Below the pieces are notes generated by a model. That model was not told the origin of the DNA, ran no database searches, and saw only the letters and a list, made by a program, of their open reading frames with translations. DNA of 64,000 nt, taken from assembly GCF_013327855.1 (NCBI RefSeq), contig NZ_JABUMX010000005.1:124001-188000 (forward strand). The letters run 5' to 3'. Numbering within the stretch: the first letter of the stretch is position 1; every line of letters begins with the position of its first letter. The position numbers and the translations under genes are program-made. Origin of the DNA: Phyllobacterium pellucidum (GTDB lineage: Bacteria > Pseudomonadota > Alphaproteobacteria > Rhizobiales > Rhizobiaceae). Positions 55,374 through 63,640 of this stretch are shown in pieces.

Positions 55374-56287
55374 CTTATGCGCCTCGCGGCCGTGCGGATG
55401 GTGAGGACGACGGCCGCAGCAATCGCCGTCACAACCGCCATGGTTGTAACCGAAAGCGCGGCGCCGAGTGGCCAGTTCGCAGCCTTGCCGAACTGTGCCT
55501 GGATGGCATTGGCGATCATCACGCCGTCCTTGCCGCCGACGAGCTTCGGTGTCACGAAATCGCCAACGGTCGGGATCATCACGATGAGTACCGCCGAAAT
55601 GATGCCGGGCGCTGAAAGCGGCAATGTTATGCGCAGGAAGCGCCGGACCGGACCATCGCCGAGATCGGTCGCGGCCTCGATCAGCGTGCGGTCGATCTTT
55701 TCCAGCGACACGAAGATCGGCAAGACCGCAAACGTCGCCCATGCATGGGTAAGCGTGATGACCACTGCACTCGTATTGTAGAGAAAAGCATCCGACGGCT
55801 GGTCGGTGATGCCGAGCCCCATGAGGGTGGCGTTGAGGACGCCGTTATAGCCAAGGATCACCTTCCACGACATGACGCGCAGCAAATAGCTGGTCCAGAA
55901 CGGGATGGTGATCAGGAACAGCCACAGCCCCTTGTGCCTGCCGCCATGAAAGGAAATGAAAAACGCGATAGGGTAGGCGAGGACCACCGTGAAGAAGCTG
56001 ACCAGAAGCGAGATCCACAGCGATCGCATGAGAAGATCGCGGTATATCGGATCTGTCACTGCGATCCGGTAGTTTTCGAGGGTGAAGGTTCTGTCGACAA
56101 CCAGATAGTGCTGGGTCCAGAAGCTGTTGGCGATGACGAGAAGAATCGGCACCACGAGGAAGATCAGGGCGTAGATGAGTGTCGGACTAATGAGGCCGAG
56201 GCCCGTCGCAGATTCGGATTGCAGCCAGTTTCTTTTTCGGCCTCGTTCAGGAGGCATGGCGACAATTGTTTCTGCAGGTACCGTCAT
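55370..56287 (-). CDS. Polyamine-type ABC permease 1 (PotB-like)
   Basis: This 305-residue permease has six spans, the first at TLIYALIFLVVPILLVIANS, and the EAA loop LIEAATDLGDGPVRRFLRIT. ATG 56287 is used; GTG 56293 would add two residues. It leads the leftward permease-permease-ATPase operon and diverges from the aminotransferase across operator site b (56437-56454). Confidence 0.91.
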   Translation of the reverse strand: MTVPAETIVAMPPERGRKRNWLQSESATGLGLISPTLIYALIFLVVPILLVIANSFWTQHYLVVDRTFTLENYRIAVTDPIYRDLLMRSLWISLLVSFFTVVLAYPIAFFISFHGGRHKGLWLFLITIPFWTSYLLRVMSWKVILGYNGVLNATLMGLGITDQPSDAFLYNTSAVVITLTHAWATFAVLPIFVSLEKIDRTLIEAATDLGDGPVRRFLRITLPLSAPGIISAVLIVMIPTVGDFVTPKLVGGKDGVMIANAIQAQFGKAANWPLGAALSVTTMAVVTAIAAAVVLTIRTAARRIR

Positions 56288-56436
56288 TGGCACGGTCCAT
56301 ACAGATTGAACAGATTACAACAACAATGAAGCATTCTATCCCATTCCGAAATGTGGCGCGTTCCCGTTAGTCGCCATCTTTCCTTCATCATGCGCTCAAT
56401 CTACCGTTGAAATCAAGAACTATTTCTGACATATTG

Positions 56437-56454
56437 ATTGAACGAACATTCAAT
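56437..56454. promoter_or_regulatory. Shared operator site b (permease operon / aminotransferase)
   Basis: ATTGAACGAACATTCAAT has inverted ATTGAA/TTCAAT ends and differs from site c at only two central bases. It lies 150 bases from the permease start and 75 bases from the aminotransferase start, so one repressor could control both directions. Confidence 0.8.
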
Positions 56455-56528
56455 ATATTCGAGAAATATGTTTTATTTCCGATAATTGGTATCGAAAATC
56501 TGTGGGGATATCGGAAAGCGAGGACGGC

Positions 56529-57953
56529 GTGGCTGCTGCGAAGCAAATGACGGACGCAATCAGGGAAACGGCCCAATCCAACGCTCAGGACGTGGTTGAG
56601 CTCGCAAAGCGTCACCTCGTCCAACCCTGGCCCACGGCCGGCGAAGTCGGTGCGGAAGCACGCCCGCTTATTCGTGGGGGCGAGGGCATCTACATCACTG
56701 ACGGCGCGGGAAAACGGCTCATCGACGGTCCGGCAGGCATGTGGTGCGTCAATGCCGGCCACCGCCGCGAGGAACTGGCAAGCGTCATGTACGAGCAGGC
56801 AATGCTGCTCTCCTACAATACGCCGTGGTATACGATGAGCGAACCCTCGGCGGTCCTGGCGAAGCGTATCGCCGATTATGCTCCGGGCGATCTCAATCAT
56901 GTGTTCTTCACGACAGGCGGCTCGTCAGCAGTCGAGAGCGCACTGCGCTTCATGCAGTTTTACAATAATGTGCGTGGCCGTCCGGAAAAGAAGCTCATTT
57001 TGTCGCGCGGCGGCGCCTATCACGGCTCCACCTATCTTTCCGCTTCGCTTAACGGACGTCCTCGTGACCGCGACTGGATGGATGGAGCTGATGACCTCGT
57101 CGTCAAGCTGTCGTCGCCCAATCCTTTCCGCAGGCCAGAGGGCATGAGTCTTGCCATCTTCTCCAACATGCTTGTTGCCGAGTTCGAGGAAACGGTGAGC
57201 CGCATCGGCGCCGACAAGATCGGCGCTTTCATTGGCGAGCCCATCCAGGCGTCCGGCGGCGTGATCGTGCCGCCCGATGACTATCTGCCGCGCATCCGCA
57301 AGATTTGCCGCGACAATGACATCCTGTTCATCGCCGACGAAGTCGTAACCGCCTTTGGCCGCCTCGGCCACGTGTTCTCGTCCGGTGAGGAATTCGGCCT
57401 TGACCCGGATATCATCACCTTCGCCAAGGGCGTCACCTCCGGCTATTTTCCTTTGGGGGGCATGGTCGTATCGGAGCGCCTGCTGGCGGAACTTCGCCGC
57501 TCCAATCATCCGACCGCGATGTACGCCCATGGGCTCACCTATACCAGCCATCCGGTCGGCTGCGCCGTGGCTCTCGCCAATCTCGATCTGCTCGAAGGCG
57601 GCATCCTGGCGCATGCCCAGGCCATCGCGCCCTATTTCCAGGAACAACTCCGCACATTGGAGGAATTGCCGCTTGTCGGCGAGGTGCGCGGCACCGGTCT
57701 CATGGCCTGCGTCGAATGCGTTGCCGACCGCGAAAGCAAGAACCCGCTCGAACTCGACACCAGTGTCGGCATGCGTATCGATGCGCATTGCCATGAACTT
57801 GGGCTGCTGGTGCGGCCGCTCATCAACATGTGCGTGATGTCGCCGCCGCTTGTCATAACCCGCGACCAGATCGACGACATGGTGGCGATCCTGCGCGAAG
57901 GCATCTCGCGCACCATGGACGATTTGAGAAGAGAGGGCGTCTGGCAGGGCTGA
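56529..57953 (+). CDS. Class III PLP-dependent aminotransferase
   Basis: This 474-residue enzyme fits the omega-amine (polyamine or beta-alanine:pyruvate) transaminase group. It has IYITDGAGKRLIDGPAGMWC, FFTTGGSSAVESALRFMQ, the PLP-binding Asp in FIADEVVTAFGRLG and the Schiff-base Lys in ITFAKGVTSGYFPLGG. GTG 56529 is chosen because GAGG lies just upstream; GTG 56502 and ATG 56547 are alternatives. It would transfer an amino group from a terminal amine to a keto acid. It is monocistronic, flanked by operator b upstream and a terminator downstream. Confidence 0.9.
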   Translation: MAAAKQMTDAIRETAQSNAQDVVELAKRHLVQPWPTAGEVGAEARPLIRGGEGIYITDGAGKRLIDGPAGMWCVNAGHRREELASVMYEQAMLLSYNTPWYTMSEPSAVLAKRIADYAPGDLNHVFFTTGGSSAVESALRFMQFYNNVRGRPEKKLILSRGGAYHGSTYLSASLNGRPRDRDWMDGADDLVVKLSSPNPFRRPEGMSLAIFSNMLVAEFEETVSRIGADKIGAFIGEPIQASGGVIVPPDDYLPRIRKICRDNDILFIADEVVTAFGRLGHVFSSGEEFGLDPDIITFAKGVTSGYFPLGGMVVSERLLAELRRSNHPTAMYAHGLTYTSHPVGCAVALANLDLLEGGILAHAQAIAPYFQEQLRTLEELPLVGEVRGTGLMACVECVADRESKNPLELDTSVGMRIDAHCHELGLLVRPLINMCVMSPPLVITRDQIDDMVAILREGISRTMDDLRREGVWQG

Positions 57954-57983
57954 GCTCGGTCATAAGACCTCAAATGAAATCGG

Positions 57984-58010
57984 CCCGGCAAGTTACTTGC
58001 CGGGCAGTTT
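57984..58010. terminator. Bidirectional-looking rho-independent terminator
   Basis: CCCGGCAAG (57984-57992) pairs with CTTGCCGGG (57996-58004), with a three-base loop and a TTTT tract at 58008. It separates the convergent aminotransferase and Rieske genes. Confidence 0.85.
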
Positions 58011-58031
58011 TCATTTGCTGATCGCCTCGTT

Positions 58032-59222
58032 TCAATGGCGGGCGCAGAGACTTTTGTTGAGGGCCGAGACCTCGCGTTCATCCGGCGCCTTGTCGACGTT
58101 CAAGACCGGCAGAACCTTGCGCAGATGGTCGTGGTGCGAACGCACCGTATATTCGAGATCCGACAGGTAGAAGCCGGAGAAGGATTTCGACATCATCGAC
58201 TCGTTCGACCATTTGGTCAGCTGGATATCCTCGGAGTTGGTCTCGCGGTCGATGCGCGAGGCAAGATAGCGCGCCGCAGCTTGCTCGCGGCTTTCATCCC
58301 TGTACCGGAAGACTGCGCCACGCAGCAGCGTCTCGCCCGTGGAGAGCGGAAACTCCTGGTAGTATTGCGCGCCTTCAGGGGTCACCGCGATGACTGCATT
58401 CGGGAAGAACCCGTAATAGATCCAGGCCTTGCGCAAATGCTCGGGGAGATGCGTCGCTTCCGGTGCAATCTTGATGTAGTTGCGCACGCTCCAGCGACGC
58501 CCCGCATGCGGGTTGTAACGGGCAAAGGAACGCGATACGCCATCGATGAAGGGCTCGTCGTAATATGTCGAGCCGTAAAGGTCCTGCAGGGCAGGGTGCG
58601 CCATCGCGACATGGTAGCCTTCATTGTCGACGTCGCGCACCGATTTCCAGTTGACCGGAGACTTCTGCTTCCAAAAACCGGCGGGCACCATTTCGGCAAT
58701 GCGGTAATGTGAGAGTTCCTGCTCGAAAGGCTGCATCAACGTGGCGACCGCCGGCTGACTGCCCTCGCGGAAGCGAACGAAGATAAATCCCATCCAGATT
58801 TCGAGGTCGAGCGGCAGCAGCCCGAATTCAGTCTTGTCGAGATCAGGGAACGAGCGCGGCCGGGCGGCGCCGCGCAGCGTCCCGTCGAGATTGTAGACCC
58901 AGCCATGGAAAGGGCAAACCAGCGCATTGTTACAGGTGCCCTTATTGTCCGTGACAACGCGCGAGCCCCGATGGCGGCAGATGTTGTGAAAGCCGCGCAC
59001 TTCACCGTCCTTGCCGCGCACAATAAGCGCCCGCTCGCCGACGACGTCGAGTGTTACGTAATCTCCGACATTCGGCACATCGGAAATGTGACCGGCAATC
59101 TGCCAATGGCTGCGGAAAATATGTTCTTTCTCCAGTTCCAGGAGCGCCGGGCTGTTATAGGACCAGGCCGGCAATCCCCGCCGGTCCCAACCTTTCGGAA
59201 TCGTTAAGTCGCGCGCTTGCAT
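58032..59222 (-). CDS. Rieske oxygenase, alpha subunit, with Glu at the bridging position
   Basis: This 396-residue oxygenase has Rieske ligands Cys82 and His84 (ICRHRGS) and Cys103 and His106 (CPFHGW), and a catalytic domain with NWKSVRDVDNEGYHVAMAHP. The mononuclear iron ligands are His204 and His209. The residue three before His204, usually a bridging Asp, is Glu201; I recall this for CntA and GbcA, which act on carnitine and betaine. ATG 59222 is chosen because the 18-bp operator at 59239-59256 lies just upstream and would fall in the coding frame of a longer start. No reductase partner is encoded in the window. Confidence 0.9.
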   Translation of the reverse strand: MQARDLTIPKGWDRRGLPAWSYNSPALLELEKEHIFRSHWQIAGHISDVPNVGDYVTLDVVGERALIVRGKDGEVRGFHNICRHRGSRVVTDNKGTCNNALVCPFHGWVYNLDGTLRGAARPRSFPDLDKTEFGLLPLDLEIWMGFIFVRFREGSQPAVATLMQPFEQELSHYRIAEMVPAGFWKQKSPVNWKSVRDVDNEGYHVAMAHPALQDLYGSTYYDEPFIDGVSRSFARYNPHAGRRWSVRNYIKIAPEATHLPEHLRKAWIYYGFFPNAVIAVTPEGAQYYQEFPLSTGETLLRGAVFRYRDESREQAAARYLASRIDRETNSEDIQLTKWSNESMMSKSFSGFYLSDLEYTVRSHHDHLRKVLPVLNVDKAPDEREVSALNKSLCARH

Positions 59223-59238
59223 AAGTTCACCAGTATTT

Positions 59239-59256
59239 ATTGAACGTTCATTCAAT
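59239..59256. promoter_or_regulatory. Shared operator site c (Rieske gene)
   Basis: ATTGAACGTTCATTCAAT lies 16 bases upstream of the Rieske ATG and contains the 10-bp palindrome TGAACGTTCA. It is the strongest member of the three-site set (with 50217 and 56437). Confidence 0.8.
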
Positions 59257-59481
59257 ATAATCATGAACAATGTTTATTTGCAAGCTATTAGCCCGCGTCA
59301 ATTCGGAAATGTTCACTGCGAATTTTCCGACGCCCAGCGAATATTCAAAGGTCTGTTACGTGTCATGAAATTAACGCCGTACGCCGAGTTGGCGTGCGGT
59401 TCATCTCTATCCAAGGGGGGCTCCGTTCCGCGGCGGCAGACCCCTGGGAGCCTTAAAAACTCCTCAACATGCGGCGAAAGC

Positions 59482-60279
59482 TCAGTTTTCCCTAAGCTCG
59501 GCCATACGCAGCCCATCGATCCAATGCGTTTTTTGATCCGGGTCGCCGTAGATGTAGGATTCCGACAGTTCCACCGTCCAATCAGGATCATTCTTGCTGA
59601 ACTCTGCCATTATGGTCTTCGCGTCATCAATGTTCCCACGCCGGGCTTCACTCGCGGCCAAAATCAGGAGAACGTCATTGGGCTTTTTGGCGGGGTCGAT
59701 GCTGTTGATTTCATTGATCGCTTCAGTATAGTTCCCAAGCTGATAGTGCGCGCGGGCCGCAAGCCATTTCAACCACCATGGATAGTCGGGATAAGCAGCT
59801 TCTGCCCCGAGGATCAGGTCCATAGCCGCGCCTGGATTGCCGTAGTAGATCAGGGCCTCGGCCTTGTCGGCATCAAGCTCGGCGGTGTTTTTAATCTTCC
59901 AGACGGGATCCGTTATACGCGAGCGTGCCGCATCATATTCGTCGAAGCTTCGCTTGAAATCGCCTGCGTTCCACGACACCATCGCGCGGTACCAGAGCCC
60001 CCTGAAATCAAGGTGCCAGTCACTGTCGGGATCGTTGCTCAATGCGACTGCTTTATCGGCCAGGTTCGCTGCTTCAGTAATCGAATCATTCGTTCGGAGC
60101 TTGGGCGGCCAGTTGTTCTGAAAGGCGCGCAGGTGCACATAGGAACACTCCGCGTAAGCGGGCAAATAGCCTTCGTCTTCCTTGATCGCGAGGCCGTAAA
60201 GCCTTGCAGCTTCTATATTTCCTGCAGGCGTTAGTTCCTGCTGACGTGCGTCGTGGCAATATTGTTTAGCGGTTGGCAT
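59482..60279 (-). CDS. TPR-repeat protein, paralogue of the cyclase C-terminal half
   Basis: This 265-residue protein starts at ATG 60279 after GGGGGA and has no signal peptide. It consists of TPR-like repeats (YLPAYAECSYVHLRAFQ, YDAARSRITDP, KAEALIYYGNPGAAMDLIL, AKTIMAEFSKNDPDW) and ends HWIDGLRMAELREN. The same order and ending (HWLDGLRKAGLKEN) occur in the adenylate cyclase-TPR protein encoded upstream, so it looks like a duplicated TPR half lacking the cyclase, membrane and TolB-like parts. It could compete for or share a protein partner. Confidence 0.8.
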   Translation of the reverse strand: MPTAKQYCHDARQQELTPAGNIEAARLYGLAIKEDEGYLPAYAECSYVHLRAFQNNWPPKLRTNDSITEAANLADKAVALSNDPDSDWHLDFRGLWYRAMVSWNAGDFKRSFDEYDAARSRITDPVWKIKNTAELDADKAEALIYYGNPGAAMDLILGAEAAYPDYPWWLKWLAARAHYQLGNYTEAINEINSIDPAKKPNDVLLILAASEARRGNIDDAKTIMAEFSKNDPDWTVELSESYIYGDPDQKTHWIDGLRMAELREN

Positions 60280-60593
60280 GATATTCCCCCTTTTGATCGT
60301 TACATTGAAAGCTCATGCGCTCGTTTGAACGCCGGCTCGTTTACTCAATTCAATGCTTAACTCATAAGACAGGGTATCAATGGCAGGTGACACCTTGGCG
60401 GAACTGTCCGAACGGGGGTGCACTGCCAGTCTGAGATCAGCTCAAGTACAAATTTAAAAGAGCTCTCTCAGCTTCATTCGCCAAGAAAAGACATCCACCG
60501 AAGTGGGCAATAATTACAAGTTACGGTGCAATTTTGCCGCTCTGTTTCGAGGAATGTCAACGTTTGTCCGAGGTGTCTATTTGCTTGTCGGGG
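60280..60593. other. Gene-free stretch between the two TPR genes
   Basis: The 314-base gap between the cyclase stop and the start of its TPR paralogue holds no convincing gene. It probably contains the promoter of the TPR gene. No clear terminator or repeat was found. Confidence 0.5.
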
Positions 60594-62435
60594 CTAATTC
60601 TCCTTCAATCCCGCTTTACGCAATCCGTCCAGCCAATGCTGACGATCGCTGTCGTTTCGGTAGTAGTATTCGGCCGATTTTTCGATCGACCAATCCGGGT
60701 CGATCTTGCTGAATTCGGCCATGATCGCCTTGGCGCCAGCAATGTCGCCGAGTTGGGCTTTGCTTGCAGCGGTGATTAGGCGAACATCGTTTGGCGGCGA
60801 GGCAATCTTGTTGATGGCGTCAATGGCCTGCTGGTATTGGCCCGCCATGTATCTGGCTTTGCCCTCGTTCCAAAAGTACCAGAACGGGACCCTTACGTTG
60901 CGCTTCTTGGCTTCTTCGATCTGCTCAATGGCCCTCAGCGGTTCTCCACCATAGATAAGCGCCTCCGCCATATCCGCGGCGAGATCCGGATCGTTTGGAT
61001 TTATCTGTCGCGCGGCCTCATACTCGCTGAAACTCTTATCGAAGTTGCCCTTGTTCCAGGCGACGATGGCAAGATACCAATGACTGTTGGCATTATCACT
61101 GAGTGCGAGGGCCTTCTCCGCCAAAGCTTCCGCCTTGTCGAGATTCGCCTTGCCGCCATCGTCGAGGCCGCTCTGATAGGCACGCACATAGACATAGGAT
61201 AGTTCCGCATAGGGCGCCGAATAGTTCGGGTCCAGTTCGATGGCCTTCTCAAAGAGTTGACGTGCTTCCTCATTGCCTTCCGCCGTGACTTTGGTCGGGT
61301 CGGCCCATATCTGCTTGCCTTTGAGGTAGTAGTCGTAGGCATCCATGTTTGCCGGAGGCTTCAGGCGGGTGCGGCGCTCCTCGGCGTCCGTCACTTTGAC
61401 CGCAAGCGTCGTCACTATATTTTTTGTAATGCCTTCCTGCACCGCAAAAGTGTCTCCGAGCGGCTGATCGTAGCGGTCGGCCCACACGTGATAACCGGTT
61501 TCGGCATCGATAAGCTGGGCATTGATGCGGAGCCGCTCGGCCGTCTTTTGAACGGTGCCCTCAAGGACGTAGCGCACACCCAGAGCCTTCCCGATATCCT
61601 GTATCTTGGCAGGCTTGTTCTTGAAGGTCGACGACGAATTGTATGCGGCGACGAGAAGGCCGGAAAACTTGGAAAGATCGCTGGTAATGTCATTGGTGAC
61701 GCCATCGCTATAATATTCCTGCGAGGGGTCGCCGCTTATATTGTCCAGCGGCAACACTGCGATCGAAGGCTGCGAGGAAGCCACGATTTGCGCCCCGGTA
61801 GTCTGATTGCCTGAAACGCCCGGTACGTACTTCCACCAGATTGGCAGCGCGATGACGGCAAGCAAGGCTGTCGTTGCCGCCGCCAGTCCCCACATAGGCA
61901 GGCGTTTGCGGGAGCGCTTTGAATGGATGCTCTTGACAGAGTAGGCATGGACCGGCAGCGGGATATTTTTCAGTCTCTTTGTGCCGAGATCTTGAAATCC
62001 GACATCCGGAAGGTGCTTCACCTGTTCATAGAGGCTCCCCGAAACGCAAATTCCGCCCGGCTCGGACAAGCCTTCGAGGCGGGCAGCAACGTTTACGGCT
62101 TCCCCGAGAAGATTGTCCTGTTCGACAACAGCATCGCCAAGGTTGAGGCCGACGCGAAACAGCATGCGCCAATCTTCGGAGAGTTTTTCATCCAGGTGCG
62201 CTATCTGGCTCTGGATTTCGATGGCGCACCGCATTGCTTCAACAGGGCTTGGAAATTCCGCGACGACGCTATCGCCGGCGCCGCCAAATACGCGGCCGTT
62301 ATGGGCCCGAACCCGCTCGTCGATGATTGTCGCACATTCCTTGAAGAGCTTGAGGGCCGCATCTTCATCCTTGCCGACGAGACGACTGTACCCGACGGCG
62401 TCAGCGGCCAGTATCGTGACAAGCCTGCGCTGCAT
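60594..62435 (-). CDS. Class III adenylate/guanylate cyclase with TolB-like and TPR regions
   Basis: This 613-residue protein makes a cyclic nucleotide, probably cAMP. The N-terminal cyclase domain shows the metal-binding Asp residues in TILAADAVGYSRLV and FGGAGDSVVAEF and the catalytic Asn/Arg in AVNVAARLEGL. One membrane segment (LAAATTALLAVIALPIWW) precedes a TolB-like domain (SIAVLPLDNISGDPSQEYYS, LGVRYVLEGTVQK) and C-terminal TPRs. The cyclase is cytoplasmic and the remainder is probably periplasmic. ATG 62435 follows GGGGGA; an in-frame start at 62462 adds nine residues. Rhizobial genomes carry many such cyclases. Confidence 0.91.
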   Translation of the reverse strand: MQRRLVTILAADAVGYSRLVGKDEDAALKLFKECATIIDERVRAHNGRVFGGAGDSVVAEFPSPVEAMRCAIEIQSQIAHLDEKLSEDWRMLFRVGLNLGDAVVEQDNLLGEAVNVAARLEGLSEPGGICVSGSLYEQVKHLPDVGFQDLGTKRLKNIPLPVHAYSVKSIHSKRSRKRLPMWGLAAATTALLAVIALPIWWKYVPGVSGNQTTGAQIVASSQPSIAVLPLDNISGDPSQEYYSDGVTNDITSDLSKFSGLLVAAYNSSSTFKNKPAKIQDIGKALGVRYVLEGTVQKTAERLRINAQLIDAETGYHVWADRYDQPLGDTFAVQEGITKNIVTTLAVKVTDAEERRTRLKPPANMDAYDYYLKGKQIWADPTKVTAEGNEEARQLFEKAIELDPNYSAPYAELSYVYVRAYQSGLDDGGKANLDKAEALAEKALALSDNANSHWYLAIVAWNKGNFDKSFSEYEAARQINPNDPDLAADMAEALIYGGEPLRAIEQIEEAKKRNVRVPFWYFWNEGKARYMAGQYQQAIDAINKIASPPNDVRLITAASKAQLGDIAGAKAIMAEFSKIDPDWSIEKSAEYYYRNDSDRQHWLDGLRKAGLKEN

Positions 62436-62539
62436 CTTTGCTTCCCCCAGCACTCCCATCATACCATGAGTAGGGTAGGCACAGGAAGGATGGCCAAAGG
62501 CATTAGAACGGCGCTGGAAAGCGCTGAAAATCGCCGGTT

Positions 62540-63541
62540 TTATAGGGGATTGCGCTGCCCGGATTGGAATGCATGTCTGGTTGAAGCGGAGAGTATGATC
62601 TGCTCGATCAACCCCTGATATGACATGCCTTTCATCCGGGCGAGCAGGGGCAAATCCGAATCTCTCGGATGCATGCCTGGAAGCGGATTTGCCTCAAGGA
62701 AATGGGCTGTGCCGGCATGGTCGCAGCGTATGTCTATGCGACCTGCATCGCGGCATCCCAGATGTTTCCATGCCGCGAGCGCGAGCCGCGTCGCCTCTGC
62801 GCCTGCCGCGTCGTCCACGAGCCTGACAGTGACCCTGTCGTCAAAGTTCTTCTTGTTCTGATATGAGTAGATTTCGGGCTCGGGCCCATCTCTCACCATT
62901 ATTTCCATGATTCCAAGTACACGAGCCTGTTTGCCGGTTCCGAGGATGCCAACCGTGAATTCGCGGCCTGGCAAATAGACTTCGACCAATACCGGCTGCT
63001 TGTGTCGCGCAAGCAGCCTTTCGCACCCCTTTCGAAGCTCTTCCGGATCATGGACCTTTGATGCCGCCGAGATCCCCTTGCTGGTACCTTCCGCGATGGG
63101 TTTTATGAACAGAGGATATGGCAATGCAATACGTTCAACATCGCCCGGCGTTTCCACAACGGCGAAATCCGGCGTGGGAATGCCACAGTCGCGAACGACA
63201 TGTTTCGCAGTGGCTTTGTGCAGCGTTATCGTCAGGGTGAGGGGATCGGAAAAGGCGTAAGGCACGCCATAGGAGTCCAACAAGGTGGGAGCCAGGGCCT
63301 CGCGTCCAAAGCCGTGCATTCCTTCAGCCGAATTGTAGACCAGATCCCATCGATCACCATTTTGGAGCCGCTGTGCGAGCGTCAACGCAGAGCCGATGCG
63401 TTCCGTTTTGTGACCAAGCGAGAGTAAAGCCGCTTCAATAGCCTCAATGGTCTCTATACTGTCGAACTCGACAATGTCTTCCTCGTCATATCCGGCGTTC
63501 GCGTAGTCATCACGAAGATCGAATGCAATGCCGATTCTCAT
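62540..63541 (-). CDS. D-Ala-D-Ala ligase-like ATP-grasp enzyme
   Basis: This 333-residue ATP-grasp ligase has an N-terminal domain (WDLVYNSAEGMHGFGREALA), ATP-binding segments (YPLFIKPIAEGTSKGISAAS, PVLVEVYLPGREFTVGILG) and the metal site (DIRCDHAGTAHFLEANPLPG). It lies outside any cell-wall cluster and differs from housekeeping Ddl in the N-terminal half, so it may ligate other amino acids or dipeptides. It is divergently unlinked from the cyclase gene, with 104 bases between them. Confidence 0.85.
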   Translation of the reverse strand: MRIGIAFDLRDDYANAGYDEEDIVEFDSIETIEAIEAALLSLGHKTERIGSALTLAQRLQNGDRWDLVYNSAEGMHGFGREALAPTLLDSYGVPYAFSDPLTLTITLHKATAKHVVRDCGIPTPDFAVVETPGDVERIALPYPLFIKPIAEGTSKGISAASKVHDPEELRKGCERLLARHKQPVLVEVYLPGREFTVGILGTGKQARVLGIMEIMVRDGPEPEIYSYQNKKNFDDRVTVRLVDDAAGAEATRLALAAWKHLGCRDAGRIDIRCDHAGTAHFLEANPLPGMHPRDSDLPLLARMKGMSYQGLIEQIILSASTRHAFQSGQRNPL

Positions 63542-63640
63542 CGCGTGCCACCATCACCCGGACCCAATTCGGTCGTGCCAAATCTACGCCCGGCAGATGA
63601 ATGCAGCAATGCTAGTCATCTGGCTACCAGGGTTGTTTTA

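Noticed and set aside
51115..56287. Idea that the transporter is broken because its binding protein and permeases are on opposite strands
   Set aside because: All components are intact and the shared operators explain joint control of the separate transcripts.
59263..60234. 323-residue plus-strand frame opposite the TPR gene
   Set aside because: It is antisense to the TPR protein, which has a paralogue and a good ribosome site; the plus-strand frame has neither.
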